The notes beneath the pieces are model-generated. The model was given only the letters and a program-made list of their open reading frames with translations, did no database searches and had not been told where the DNA came from. This document shows positions 16,162-25,840 of a stretch of 64,000 nucleotides of DNA, piece after piece; the first letter of the stretch is position 1, and every line of letters starts with the position of its first letter. Both the position numbers and the translations under genes were made by a program. The stretch comes from Paraburkholderia terricola. Lineage in GTDB: Bacteria > Pseudomonadota > Gammaproteobacteria > Burkholderiales > Burkholderiaceae. The stretch spans positions 124,001 to 188,000 of the forward strand of contig NZ_FRAB01000005.1 in NCBI RefSeq assembly GCF_900142195.1, in the 5' to 3' direction.

Positions 16162-17550
16162 ATGGCAGTCAGCGTGTTCGACCTTTTCAAAATCGGCATT
16201 GGTCCGTCCAGCTCGCATACGGTCGGGCCGATGCGCGCGGCGCTGATGTTCGTTCAGGGGCTCGAACGCGATGGGCTGCTCGATGCGACCGCCTCGGTGA
16301 AAGTGGACTTGTATGGCTCGCTCGGCGCGACGGGCAAGGGCCACGGCACGGATCGCGGCGTGATGCTCGGCCTGATGGGCGACGCGCCCGACACCGTCGA
16401 CCCGGAGACGATCGCACAGCGGCTCGACGCGGTGCGAAGCTCGCGCAAGCTCGCCTTGCTCGACACGCACGAGGTGCCGTTCGTGCAGAAAGACCATATT
16501 TCGTTTTATCGCCAGGCGCTGGCCGAGCATCCGAACGGCCTGACGCTGCGCGCGTTCGATGCGCAAGGCGAGACGTTGCGCGAGTCGACGTATCTGTCGG
16601 TGGGCGGCGGTTTCGTGGTGACGGCCGGCGCGCCGAATACCAAGGTGCTGAGCGCCGTCGATCAATTGCCACATTCGTTTCGCAGCGGCAACGAGTTGCT
16701 CGCGCTGTGCGAGTCGACCGGCAAGAGCATCGCGCAATTGATGTGGGAAAACGAACGCGTGTGGCACACGGAAGAAGAGACGCGCGCGGGCCTGCTGAAG
16801 ATCTGGGACGTGATGCAGTCGTGCGTGGCGCGCGGTTGCGGCATCAACAACCCGGACGCCGACGGCAATCTGCCCGGCCCGTTCCAGGTGAAGCGCCGCG
16901 CGCCGCAGTTGTATCGCACGCTGTCCGGCAATCCCGAGCTTGCGCTGCGCGATCCGCTGTCGATGGTCGACTGGATCAATCTGTACGCGATCGCGGTGAA
17001 CGAAGAAAACGCGGCGGGCGGGCGTGTCGTCACCGCGCCGACCAACGGCGCGGCCGGCATCATTCCGGCGGTGCTGCATTACTACACGCGCTTCATGCCA
17101 GGCTCGAATCAGCAGGGCGTGATCGACTTCCTGATGACGGCGGCGGCGATCGGCATTCTGTACAAGCTGAACGCGTCGATTTCGGGCGCGGAAGTGGGGT
17201 GCCAGGGCGAGGTCGGCGTCGCCTGTTCGATGGCGGCCGGCGCGCTCGCCGCCGTGATGGGCGGCACGCCCAGGCAGGTCGAGAACGCGGCGGAAATCGG
17301 CATGGAACACAACCTCGGGCTGACGTGCGATCCGGTCGGCGGCATGGTGCAGATTCCGTGTATCGAGCGCAATGCGATGGCCTCGGTGAAGGCGGTCAAC
17401 GCGGCGCGCATGGCTTTGCGCGGCGACGGCAGTCATTATGTATCGCTCGATTCGGTGATCAAGACCATGCGCGAAACCGGCGCGGATATGAAGACCAAGT
17501 ACAAGGAAACGTCGCGCGGCGGTTTGGCGGTGAATATCGTCGAGTGCTGA
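16162..17550 (+). CDS. sdaA: L-serine ammonia-lyase (iron-sulfur type)
   Basis: The 462-aa single-chain enzyme deaminates L-serine to pyruvate using a 4Fe-4S cluster. It starts with the SDH-beta domain ([24 protein letters not shown]) and continues into the SDH-alpha domain with the cluster region: [24 protein letters not shown], and [20 protein letters not shown]. Length is usual. AGGAGCAG precedes the start. With gcvTHP upstream it can turn glycine, via serine hydroxymethyltransferase, into pyruvate. A terminator follows at 17576. Confidence 0.96.
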   Translation: MAVSVFDLFKIGIGPSSSHTVGPMRAALMFVQGLERDGLLDATASVKVDLYGSLGATGKGHGTDRGVMLGLMGDAPDTVDPETIAQRLDAVRSSRKLALLDTHEVPFVQKDHISFYRQALAEHPNGLTLRAFDAQGETLRESTYLSVGGGFVVTAGAPNTKVLSAVDQLPHSFRSGNELLALCESTGKSIAQLMWENERVWHTEEETRAGLLKIWDVMQSCVARGCGINNPDADGNLPGPFQVKRRAPQLYRTLSGNPELALRDPLSMVDWINLYAIAVNEENAAGGRVVTAPTNGAAGIIPAVLHYYTRFMPGSNQQGVIDFLMTAAAIGILYKLNASISGAEVGCQGEVGVACSMAAGALAAVMGGTPRQVENAAEIGMEHNLGLTCDPVGGMVQIPCIERNAMASVKAVNAARMALRGDGSHYVSLDSVIKTMRETGADMKTKYKETSRGGLAVNIVEC

Positions 17551-17575
17551 ACGCGGCGCTTTAAGGCGAAGGACG

Positions 17576-17599
17576 ACGCGGGCCACGGCCCGCGTTTTT
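17576..17599 (+). terminator. Terminator of sdaA
   Basis: ACGCGGGCC (17576-17584) pairs with GGCCCGCGT (17587-17595), followed by TTTTATT. Confidence 0.8.
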
Positions 17600-17749
17600 A
17601 TTGCCGTGCCGCCGGCGCTTCGCGCTTGCGCCGAATCGTGGCATCGCATGCGCGCTCGGCGTAAGCTGTCGGTTCGCGCATTTGGCTTGATCAAGCCGGA
17701 TGCGGCAAACCCGATCGCACCCATCGCAATGCCTGGAGGCTTCATCGCA

Positions 17750-19462
17750 ATGCCGCTCGCTTCTGACTCTTCCGCCGCCGCGCACGCCACCGGCGCGCGT
17801 CTCATCGTCGATGCCTTGCTGACGCACGGCGTCGAGCGTGTTTTCTGCGTACCAGGTGAGAGCTTTCTCGCTGTTCTCGATTCGCTGCACGACGAAACCG
17901 AGCGCATTCAAACCATCGTCTGCCGTCACGAAGCGGCCGCGGCGAACATGGCCGAGGCCGTCGGCAAATTGACCGGCCGCCCTGGCGTGGCGATCGTCAC
18001 GCGCGGGCCGGGGGCGACGCATGCGTCGATCGGCGTGCACACCGCGTTTCAGGATTCCACGCCGATGATTCTGCTGATCGGCCAGTGCGCGCGCGGGCAT
18101 CTGGACCGCGAGGCCTTTCAGGAGATCGACTACCGGCGCATGTTCGGTCAGATGGCGAAGTGGGTCGCGCAAATCGACGATGCCACGCGCATTCCCGAAT
18201 ATCTCAGTCATGCGTTCCATGCCGCGACATCGGGACGGCCCGGGCCGGTCGTACTGTCGTTGCCGGAAGACGTATTGAGCGATGCCTGTGCGGTCGTCGC
18301 CGGCGCGCCGGCTTATCAACGCGTGGCGGCGTCGCCGTCGGCCGCGCAAATCGAGAAGCTGCGCGAGTTGCTCGAACGCGCGCAACGGCCGATGCTGATC
18401 GCGGGCGGCAGCGGCTGGACACCTGAGGCATGTGCGGACCTGCAACGCTTCGTCGAGAACTGGCGGCTGCCGGTCGGCTTGGCGTTCCGCTTCCAGGACA
18501 CGCTCGATAATGAGCACCCGAACTATGCCGGCGACGTCGGCCTCGGCATCAATCCGGCGCTGGCGCAGCGTATCCGCGATGCGGATTTGCTGCTCACGTT
18601 CGGTCCGCGTTTAGGCGAGGCAACGACGAACGGCTACACGCTGCTCGACATTCCCAAGACGAAGCAGACGCTGGTGCACGTGCATCAAGGCGCGGAAGAG
18701 CTGGGGCGTGTGTACGCCGCCGACTTGCCGATCGTCTCGGGCATGCCGGAACTGGCGGCGATGCTTGCGGCGTTGCTGCCTTCATCGGCGGATGCGTTGC
18801 CGTGGAGCGGAGCGGCGGAAGAAGCGCATCGCGCGTATCTGGAGTGGCGCAAGCCGCGCCCGATTCCCGGCGACGTGCAAATGGGCGAAGTGATCGAGCA
18901 ATTGCGCGCGCATCTGCCGGAAGACGCGATTCTCACCAACGGCGCGGGCAATTACGCGACGTGGCTGCATCGGCATTTTTCGTATCGCCACTATCGCTCG
19001 CAACTCGCGCCGACGAGTGGCGCGATGGGCTACGGCGTGCCGGCGGCGATCGCGGCCAAGTCGATGTATCCACAGCGTGCCGTGGTGGCGCTTGCCGGCG
19101 ACGGCTGCTTCATGATGTCCGCGCAGGAGTTGGCCACCGCGATGCAGTACGACCTGCATGTGATTTTCATCGTCGTGAACAATGGTCACTTCGGCACGAT
19201 CCGCATGCATCAGGAACGGCACTATCCGAATCGCGTGCACGGCACGGGGCTGACGAACCCGGATTTCGCGGCGTTCGCGCGCTCGTTCGGCGCGCATGGC
19301 GAAACGGTGACGCGCACCGACGAATTCATTCCGGCGCTGCATCGTGCGATGGAGGCGAAACGCGCGGCGTTGATCGAGATTCGGATGCCGCAGGAGGCGA
19401 GCACGCCGGGCGCGACGTTGGAGCAGATTCGGGAGCAGGGGCGGAAGCTGCGCGGCGAGTGA
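17750..19462 (+). CDS. Acetolactate-synthase-like ThDP enzyme
   Basis: The 570-aa protein has the three-domain layout of ThDP-dependent decarboxylases/carboligases: a PYR domain with catalytic Glu61 in VCRHEAAAANMAE, a central domain (about 200-330), and a PP domain with the ThDP motif GDGCFMMSAQELATAMQYD ending in VNN. It lacks a visible regulatory-subunit partner, so it is a stand-alone member; the true reaction (acetolactate, oxalyl-CoA, sulfoacetaldehyde or other) cannot be decided. ATG 17750 is chosen because GGAGG lies ten bases upstream (17735-17739). Confidence 0.87.
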   Translation: MPLASDSSAAAHATGARLIVDALLTHGVERVFCVPGESFLAVLDSLHDETERIQTIVCRHEAAAANMAEAVGKLTGRPGVAIVTRGPGATHASIGVHTAFQDSTPMILLIGQCARGHLDREAFQEIDYRRMFGQMAKWVAQIDDATRIPEYLSHAFHAATSGRPGPVVLSLPEDVLSDACAVVAGAPAYQRVAASPSAAQIEKLRELLERAQRPMLIAGGSGWTPEACADLQRFVENWRLPVGLAFRFQDTLDNEHPNYAGDVGLGINPALAQRIRDADLLLTFGPRLGEATTNGYTLLDIPKTKQTLVHVHQGAEELGRVYAADLPIVSGMPELAAMLAALLPSSADALPWSGAAEEAHRAYLEWRKPRPIPGDVQMGEVIEQLRAHLPEDAILTNGAGNYATWLHRHFSYRHYRSQLAPTSGAMGYGVPAAIAAKSMYPQRAVVALAGDGCFMMSAQELATAMQYDLHVIFIVVNNGHFGTIRMHQERHYPNRVHGTGLTNPDFAAFARSFGAHGETVTRTDEFIPALHRAMEAKRAALIEIRMPQEASTPGATLEQIREQGRKLRGE

Positions 19463-19538
19463 GGGGCTGGGGCTTGTGGGGGATGCGCTGCGGCTCCACG
19501 TCCCGCTGGGCATTTCGCCCGGGCATACAGCACATGGG

Positions 19539-20159
19539 CTATGCGTATATCACCGACAACGCGCCCAGTTCCTTCATCAAGGCCGGCTTGTGCGATTCGA
19601 TCACGTCGGCTTGAATTTGATAGATGACAGACTTGATGACTTCAGTCTGGCTCATGTCTGTGTCGTGCATCAATGTCTTCAAATCTTCGGCGATGCGAGG
19701 CGTCACCTTCATCGAAAGGCGCCGGCGTGCCGCGCCGCGGCGCTCCTTGAAACGTTCAGATGCCGACCGATGCGCCTTTATCAGCCTTGCGCGCGGATAT
19801 TCGCCGGATGCAAACCGATGCAAGTAAAGCGTCATGAGCACCTTGCGAAACTCGGTTGAACTCGCGCCGTCCACCATATAAGCGGCCAGGTCGAGAATGT
19901 CCAGATAGATGGCCGGCAATTGGGCCTCGATCGGCCTGACTTCCTTCTGCCGCGCTTCCCGAATAGCCGGCGTGGACTGCGCGGGAACCGCCACGACCCG
20001 GTCGCACACGTTGCACACCGCCGCGAGGATGTTCTTCACCTCGCCTTTGCCGTCGCTGAATGGCACGTCACGCCGGGCGAACGTCGTGCTCACGAGCTGC
20101 TTGCAATGGCTGCAGATCGCCCTGCTTTTGTCGCCTTCCTCGTACAGTTTCATCTTCAT
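19539..20159 (-). CDS. Antitoxin-like protein: YgiT-type zinc domain fused to ribbon-helix-helix
   Basis: The 206-aa protein begins with a zinc-binding domain: C16-x2-C19 (CSHC) and C49-x2-C52 (CNVC), the spacing of MqsA/YgiT antitoxins. A helical middle (about 80-145) follows, ending in a strongly basic stretch (RRGAARRRLS). The C-terminal domain, MKVTPRIAEDLKTLM..MSQTEVIKSVIYQI (about 148-187), reads as a ribbon-helix-helix DNA-binding unit instead of the Xre helix-turn-helix usual in MqsA. It lies eight bases after a MqsR-sized gene, in the toxin-first order of mqsRA, so it probably neutralises that protein and represses the operon. Function is inferred. Confidence 0.7.
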   Translation of the reverse strand: MKMKLYEEGDKSRAICSHCKQLVSTTFARRDVPFSDGKGEVKNILAAVCNVCDRVVAVPAQSTPAIREARQKEVRPIEAQLPAIYLDILDLAAYMVDGASSTEFRKVLMTLYLHRFASGEYPRARLIKAHRSASERFKERRGAARRRLSMKVTPRIAEDLKTLMHDTDMSQTEVIKSVIYQIQADVIESHKPALMKELGALSVIYA

Positions 20160-20167
20160 GGCTTAAC

Positions 20168-20467
20168 TCACTGATGCACGCTGATAAACACGGTTTCCGG
20201 ATCGCCCACGAAGTAAAACTTCACGTACCAGCCGCCGGATTCGATGATATGGACATCAATCGACGCAATGCTGTGGTGAGGTGACGAGCGATATTGCGTG
20301 CCGTCGCTACGGGTGATGAGAGCCTCGACGAACTGAGCGCTGATTTGTCCAGTCGACAAAAGGTTTTTCACATTGATGCCAGATCGGGCCTCATGCTGAA
20401 ACCGCCCCGACCTGAGTGCCGCAATGACTGCCCGCTTCACTTGCCTGTATTTGCCTGGTATCGACAA
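20168..20467 (-). CDS. MqsR/DUF4258-like toxin
   Basis: The 99-aa protein has the length of MqsR (98) and the profile of small RelE-superfamily mRNA interferases: helix YRQVKRAVIAALRSG, then FQHEARSGINVKNLLSTGQI, and a C-terminal strand pair around a conserved-looking HH, SSPHHSIASIDVHIIESGGWYVKFYFVGDPETVFISVH. The start is a TTG at 20465-20467, supported by GGGAGG five bases upstream (20473-20478). Partner of the downstream zinc/RHH antitoxin. MqsR and DUF4258 are both possible families. Confidence 0.68.
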   Translation of the reverse strand: MSIPGKYRQVKRAVIAALRSGRFQHEARSGINVKNLLSTGQISAQFVEALITRSDGTQYRSSPHHSIASIDVHIIESGGWYVKFYFVGDPETVFISVHQ

Positions 20468-20603
20468 CCGCGCCTCCCATTATACGACGCCTCTCGTACG
20501 AAACGCGCGGTGTTGATTTCGCGCCTCCCAACGCATTGTCGATGAACTTTTTTTCGGGAGAAGGCGACCTACGGGAACTCAAGCCCGTCATGTGTCCGGC
20601 CAC

Positions 20604-20631
20604 CATAAAAAAACCCCGCCGAAGCGGGGTT
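20604..20631 (-). terminator. Terminator of the amino-acid binding protein gene
   Basis: AACCCCGC and GCGGGGTT (within 20611-20631) form a hairpin with a short loop. The minus strand continues with at least seven T. It lies about 35 bases after the stop at 20666. Confidence 0.88.
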
Positions 20632-20665
20632 CCCATGAACGTCGAAACAAGCAGCAAAACCGTGC

Positions 20666-21814
20666 TTACTTTCCGCCCACGCTTTGCAGCGTCGTCCACT
20701 TGCCGTCGACAACCTTGTACAGCGTGATGCCGCCGTTCTTCAGGTCGCCCTTGCTGTCGTACGCAAGATTCGCCGACGTCACCGCCGGCATCGAGGTCTT
20801 GGCGAGCACCGGCAGATACTTGGCCGGATCGGTCGAGTTCGCCTTCTTCATCGCGTCGAACATCGCCATTGCACCGTCGTAGGCGTACGGCGAATACGTT
20901 TGCACGTCTTCGTTGAAACGCTTCTTGTACTTCGCGACGTAGTCCTTGCCGCCCGGCATTTCTTCCAGCGGCAAGCCGGCGAGCGATGCCACCGTGCCGT
21001 TCGCCGCGTCGCCCGCGAGCTTGATGAAGGTCGGCGTGTGGACCATTTCACCGCCCATCAGCGGCGCCTTGATGCCGAGCGCCTTCATCTGCTTGACCAT
21101 CGGCGCCGCTTGCGAATCCGCGCCGCCGTAATAGATCAGGTCGGGGTTGGCCGACTTCAGCTTGGTCAGGATCGACTTGAAGTCCACGGCCTTGTCGTTC
21201 GTGAACTCACGATCGACGATCGTGCCGCCGGCGGCCTTCGCGGCCTTTTCGAACTGATCGGCGAGACCTTGGCCGTAGGCCGTGCGGTCGTCGACGATCA
21301 CGATCTTCTTCATGCCGAGGGTCTTCACCGCGAATGTGCCGGCGACCGAACCTTGCTGCGTGTCGGACGTCATCATGCGGAAGGTGGTCTTGAAGCCTTG
21401 CTGCGTGTATTCCGGCGCCGTCGCCATGGCGATTTCGGGGATGCCCGCGTTCGCGTAAATGCGCGAAGCCGGAATCGTGGTGCCCGAATTGAAGTGGCCG
21501 AGCATGCCCTTGATGCCGTCGTCCACCAGCTTCTGCGCGACGGTCGTGCCGGTGCGCGGATCGGCCTGGTCGTCGGCCGAATCGAGCACGAAGCGAACCT
21601 GCTTGCCGCCGATCACCGGCTTGGTCGCGTTCATGTCTTCCACCGCCAGCGTGATGCCGTTCTGGAAGTCCTTGCCGTAGTGCGCCTGCGCGCCCGTCAT
21701 CGGACCGGCGAAACCGATCTTCACGTCTTCCGTCGATTGAGCGTTGGCCGTCCCCGCCAGCGACATTGCCGCAACCAGCGCTGCGCCTGCCAGCTGTTTC
21801 ATCTTGTGTTGCAT
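20666..21814 (-). CDS. Branched-chain amino acid ABC transporter binding protein
   Basis: The 382-aa periplasmic protein has a clear signal peptide (KQLAGAALVAAMSLAGTANA, cleavage near residue 25) and the two-lobe type I binding fold of the LivK/BraC group: VKIGFAGPMTGAQAHYGKDFQNGITLAVEDMNA, GMLGHFNSGTTIPASRIYANAGIPEIAMATA, and FRMMTSDTQQG. Length is typical. No permease or ATPase genes lie next to it, so it must work with components encoded elsewhere. It is followed by its own terminator and lies 87 bases after putA on the same strand. Confidence 0.93.
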   Translation of the reverse strand: MQHKMKQLAGAALVAAMSLAGTANAQSTEDVKIGFAGPMTGAQAHYGKDFQNGITLAVEDMNATKPVIGGKQVRFVLDSADDQADPRTGTTVAQKLVDDGIKGMLGHFNSGTTIPASRIYANAGIPEIAMATAPEYTQQGFKTTFRMMTSDTQQGSVAGTFAVKTLGMKKIVIVDDRTAYGQGLADQFEKAAKAAGGTIVDREFTNDKAVDFKSILTKLKSANPDLIYYGGADSQAAPMVKQMKALGIKAPLMGGEMVHTPTFIKLAGDAANGTVASLAGLPLEEMPGGKDYVAKYKKRFNEDVQTYSPYAYDGAMAMFDAMKKANSTDPAKYLPVLAKTSMPAVTSANLAYDSKGDLKNGGITLYKVVDGKWTTLQSVGGK

Positions 21815-21901
21815 AGCTTCTCCTTGGTACCAGGTGTGGATGGAGCGGTTTCGGGGTCGCCGTACCGCTTCCGTTTTATTGAGGGAATCGACGAGGTTCG
21901 C

Positions 21902-24900
21902 TCAGCCGATCGTCATCAAATTCGCATTACCGCCGGCTGCCGCCGTATTCACGCTGACCGAGCGTTCCGTCAACAGACGCTCGAGCGCGTAGTCCTCGTC
22001 GCCGCTTTCCAGCGCGCCCGCCGCGACACCCTGCACCGAGACGATCGGCCCAGGACGCTTGGCGACCTCCTTCACCAGCGTCAGCAGTTCGTCGCTGTCG
22101 CCTTCGAACAGCACGGCGTCGAAAGGCGTCTCGGCGCTTTTCTTCACGCTCGCATACGGCTTGAGCGGCGCGGGCAGCCGCGACACCAATTGTTCACCAG
22201 CCGCGCCGTCGAACAAGGCGCGATTTCCCGTAGCCAGCGCCGCGGCGAACTGCACGCGCGCGCCGCTCGCCGTCGACGCGACACACAGCACCGTGCCGCG
22301 CGCGCCCAGCGTGTAGGTGTTGCGCTCGCCGGTGGGCCCCGACAATACCGCGGTCGCGCCCGCCGGCATATGCGACAGATAACCGTCGCAGCGTGCGGCC
22401 AGTTGCGGCTCGCGTTCGTCGATCAGCCAGTCGCGCAGCGCGGTCAATGCGGCGGACGGATTGTCGCTGTTTTCGGCAGCCTTCGGTGCATCCGCGACCA
22501 GCGCCTGCGCGAGCGACTTCGGCAAGCCGGCCGGACGCGTCGCCAGCAAACGCTGCAAATACAGCGCGCCGCCCGCCTTCGGTCCCGTTCCCGACAAGCC
22601 TTCGCCGCCGAACGGCTGCACGCCGACCACCGCGCCGATCACGTTACGGTTCACGTAGATGTTGCCGACATGCGCACGGCCGATCACGTGAGCGATGGTT
22701 TCGTCGATGCGCGTATGAATGCCGAGCGTGAGGCCATAACCCGTCGCGCGGATCTGTTCGAGCAGCTTGTCCAGTTGGCTGCGGCGGTAACGCACCACGT
22801 GCAGCACCGGGCCGAACACTTCGCGCTTGAGTTCGTCGATGCTGTCGAGCTCGATCAGCGTCGGCGGCACGAAAGTGCCTTGCGCGCCGCCTTCCGGCAT
22901 CGGCAGTTGCTCGACCTTGCGGCCTTTCTCGCGCATCGCCGCGATATGCGCGTCGATGCCGCGCTTCGCGTCGAGGTCGATTACGGGCCCCACGTCGATC
23001 GACAGGCGATCGGGATTGCCCACGGCCAGTTCGCGCATCGCGCCGGTCAGCATCTCGAGCGTGCGGTCCGCGACGTCGTCTTGCAGACAAAGAACGCGTA
23101 GCGCGGAACACCGTTGACCGGCGGAGTCGAACGACGATTGCAGCACGTCCGCCACCACCTGCTCGGCGAGCGCCGACGAGTCGACGATCATCGCATTCTG
23201 GCCGCCGGTTTCGGCGATCAGCGGAATCGGCTTGCCTTCGGGATCGAGGCGATTCGACAGCGTCTTGTTGATCAGCCGCGCGACTTCGGTCGAGCCGGTG
23301 AACATCACGGCGCGCGTGCGCGGATCGGCGACCAGTGCAGCGCCGACCGTTTCGCCATCGCCCGGCAGCAGTTGCACCGCGCCCGTCGGCACGCCGGCTT
23401 CGCGCAGAATGCGCACGGCTTGCGCGGCGATCAGCGGCGTTTGCTCGGCCGGTTTCGCGAGCACCGTGTTGCCGGCGGCGAGCGCCGCGGCCACCTGGCC
23501 CATGAAAATCGCCAGCGGGAAGTTCCACGGGCTGATACAGACGACAGGACCGAGCGGACGGTGCGTGTCGTTGGAAAATTCGCTGCGGATCTGCGTGGAG
23601 TAATAGCGCAGGAAGTCGATCGCTTCCCGGATTTCCGACACCGCGTTCGCCAGCGATTTGCCCGCTTCGCGCACGACCAGGCCCATCAGCGTGTGCATCT
23701 GCGCTTCGAGCAGGTCGGCGGCACGCGCGAGGCAATCGGCGCGCGCGTCGACCGGCGTGGCCTGCCAGATCGGCGCGGCGGCAACCGCGTGCGCCAGGGC
23801 CGCGCTCACGTGTTCCGAGGTTGCTTCGATCACCGTGCCGACGAGATCGCGGTGATCCGCCGGATTGCGCACGTCGCGTGCGACACCACGGGTAGCCACG
23901 GCGATTTCGTTGTCGTCGAGCATCGGCGCGGCGCGCCACGGATGATGCGCGCTCGCGAGCAACGCCGAGGACAACGACGCCAGCCGATGCTCGTTCGACA
24001 GATCGAGGCCCATCGAATTGAGCCGCTCCGAACCGAACAGGTGGCGCGGCAGCGGAATCTTCGCGTGCGGCGCGCCGAGCGGCACGATCTTCGATGCTTC
24101 CTCGACGGGGTCGGCGATCAGGTCCTTGATCGCGACGTTTTCATCGGCGATGCGGTTCACGAACGACGTGTTCGCGCCGTTTTCAAGCAGACGGCGCACG
24201 AGGTACGCGAGCAGCGTTTCGTGCGTGCCGACCGGCGCATACACGCGGCACGGACGGTTCAGCTTGTCGCGGCCGGTGACTTCCTCGTAGAGCGGCTCGC
24301 CCATGCCGTGCAGGCATTGGAACTCGTACTGGCCGGGATAGTAGTTGTTGCCCGCGAGGTAATAGATCGCCGAAAGCGTATGCGCGTTGTGCGTGGCGAA
24401 CTGCGGATAAACCGCGTCCGGCGCGCCGAGCAGCTTCTTCGCGCAGGCGAGATACGACACGTCCGTATAGATCTTGCGCGTGTAGACCGGATAGCCTTCG
24501 AGGCCGTCCACTTGCGCGCGCTTGATTTCGGTGTCCCAGTACGCGCCCTTCACGAGGCGCACCATGATCCGGTGACGGCTGCGGCGCGCCAGATCGACGA
24601 TGTAGTCGATCACGAACGGGCAGCGCTTCTGATACGCCTGCACCACGAAACCGATGCCGTTCCAGCCGGCCAGTTCGGGATCGAAGCACAGCGCCTCAAG
24701 CAGATCGAGCGAGATTTCGAGGCGGTCGGCTTCTTCGGCGTCGATGTTCAGGCCGATGTCGTAGCGGCGCGCGAGGATCGCCAGCGAGCGCACGCGCGGC
24801 AGCAGTTCGCTCATCGTGCGCTCCTGCTGCGAGCGCGAGTAGCGTGCGTGCAGCGCCGAGAGCTTGATCGAGATGCCCGGGCCTTCGTAGATGCCGCGGC

Positions 24901-25840
24901 CGCCGGCGGCCTTGCCGATCGCGTGGATCGCCTGTTCGTACGACGCGTAGTAGCGCTGCGCGTCGGCTTCGGTGGTGGCGGCTTCGCCGAGCATGTCGTA
25001 CGAGTAGCGAAAGCCGCGCGCTTCGTACTTGCGGCTGTTGGCGAGCGCCTCGGAAATGTTCTCGCCCGTGACGAATTGCTCGCCCATCAGACGCATCGCC
25101 ATGTCGACGCCCTTTCGGATCAACGGCTCGCCGCCCTTGCCGATCAAACGGGTGAGCGCCGACGAAAGGTTCGTTTCGCTATTGGTCGTCACCAGCTTGC
25201 CGGTGATCATCAAGCCCCAGGTGGCGGCGTTGACGAACAGCGACGGCGCCTGGCCGACGTGCGATTTCCAGTCGCCCTTGCTGATCTTGTCGCGGATCAG
25301 CGCGTCGCGCGTGGCGCGGTCGGGAATGCGCAGCAGTGCTTCGGCGAGACACATCAGCGCCACGCCTTCCTGGCTCGACAGCGAGAATTCGTGGATCAGC
25401 CCTTCGACGCCGCCGCCCTTGCTTTTGGCGCGCAGCGCCTCGACGAGCTTGCCGGCCATGGCTTGCACGTCGCCCGCGAGATTGGCCGGCACGCGCGCCT
25501 GACCGAGCAGGAAGGGCACGCACTCCGGCTCGGGACGGCGGTACGCGGCGGTGATCGCCGCGCGCAGCACTGATTGCGGCTGCACGTTCTGCGCGAATTC
25601 GAGGAACGGGTGCGAGGCACCGTCTTCGTCGTTTTCGACCGCCACGCCGTCGGCCAGGTCGGCCGAACCGGTTGCGCCCGACAGTTCGGGGGGCAGCTGA
25701 CCATGCTCGATCTTTTCGAGGTACGCGAAGATCGCCTGCTTGATCAGCCAGTGCGGAGTGCGTTCGAGGCGGGTGGCGGCATCTTTCAGCCGGGAACGCA
25801 GGAGGTCGTCGACCTTGACGCCAAGGGTGGTGCTAGCCAT
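21902..25840 (-). CDS. putA: Bifunctional proline dehydrogenase / P5C dehydrogenase, with repressor domain
   Basis: The 1312-aa protein oxidises proline to glutamate in two steps. Order: N-terminal ribbon-helix-helix (TLGVKVDDLLRSRLKDAATRLERTPHWLIKQAIFAYLEK, 4-42), the mark of trifunctional PutA that also represses its own gene; FAD-dependent PRODH barrel (about 200-560, with IDAEEADRLEISLDL and RLVKGAYWDTEIKRAQ); aldehyde dehydrogenase domain (about 620-1080) with Glu in LIAETGGQNAM and catalytic Cys911 in FDSAGQRCSALRVL; and a C-terminal domain. It normally associates with the membrane when reduced. The start fits the RHH. Confidence 0.97.
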   Translation of the reverse strand: MASTTLGVKVDDLLRSRLKDAATRLERTPHWLIKQAIFAYLEKIEHGQLPPELSGATGSADLADGVAVENDEDGASHPFLEFAQNVQPQSVLRAAITAAYRRPEPECVPFLLGQARVPANLAGDVQAMAGKLVEALRAKSKGGGVEGLIHEFSLSSQEGVALMCLAEALLRIPDRATRDALIRDKISKGDWKSHVGQAPSLFVNAATWGLMITGKLVTTNSETNLSSALTRLIGKGGEPLIRKGVDMAMRLMGEQFVTGENISEALANSRKYEARGFRYSYDMLGEAATTEADAQRYYASYEQAIHAIGKAAGGRGIYEGPGISIKLSALHARYSRSQQERTMSELLPRVRSLAILARRYDIGLNIDAEEADRLEISLDLLEALCFDPELAGWNGIGFVVQAYQKRCPFVIDYIVDLARRSRHRIMVRLVKGAYWDTEIKRAQVDGLEGYPVYTRKIYTDVSYLACAKKLLGAPDAVYPQFATHNAHTLSAIYYLAGNNYYPGQYEFQCLHGMGEPLYEEVTGRDKLNRPCRVYAPVGTHETLLAYLVRRLLENGANTSFVNRIADENVAIKDLIADPVEEASKIVPLGAPHAKIPLPRHLFGSERLNSMGLDLSNEHRLASLSSALLASAHHPWRAAPMLDDNEIAVATRGVARDVRNPADHRDLVGTVIEATSEHVSAALAHAVAAAPIWQATPVDARADCLARAADLLEAQMHTLMGLVVREAGKSLANAVSEIREAIDFLRYYSTQIRSEFSNDTHRPLGPVVCISPWNFPLAIFMGQVAAALAAGNTVLAKPAEQTPLIAAQAVRILREAGVPTGAVQLLPGDGETVGAALVADPRTRAVMFTGSTEVARLINKTLSNRLDPEGKPIPLIAETGGQNAMIVDSSALAEQVVADVLQSSFDSAGQRCSALRVLCLQDDVADRTLEMLTGAMRELAVGNPDRLSIDVGPVIDLDAKRGIDAHIAAMREKGRKVEQLPMPEGGAQGTFVPPTLIELDSIDELKREVFGPVLHVVRYRRSQLDKLLEQIRATGYGLTLGIHTRIDETIAHVIGRAHVGNIYVNRNVIGAVVGVQPFGGEGLSGTGPKAGGALYLQRLLATRPAGLPKSLAQALVADAPKAAENSDNPSAALTALRDWLIDEREPQLAARCDGYLSHMPAGATAVLSGPTGERNTYTLGARGTVLCVASTASGARVQFAAALATGNRALFDGAAGEQLVSRLPAPLKPYASVKKSAETPFDAVLFEGDSDELLTLVKEVAKRPGPIVSVQGVAAGALESGDEDYALERLLTERSVSVNTAAAGGNANLMTIG

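Noticed and set aside
20479..20484. TATAAT upstream of the toxin gene
   Set aside because: A start from it would fall within the ribosome site, and there is no -35 match at 16-18 bases.
23114..25573. Long plus-strand frame opposite putA
   Set aside because: Same shadow effect; no start context, and PutA motifs occupy the other strand throughout.
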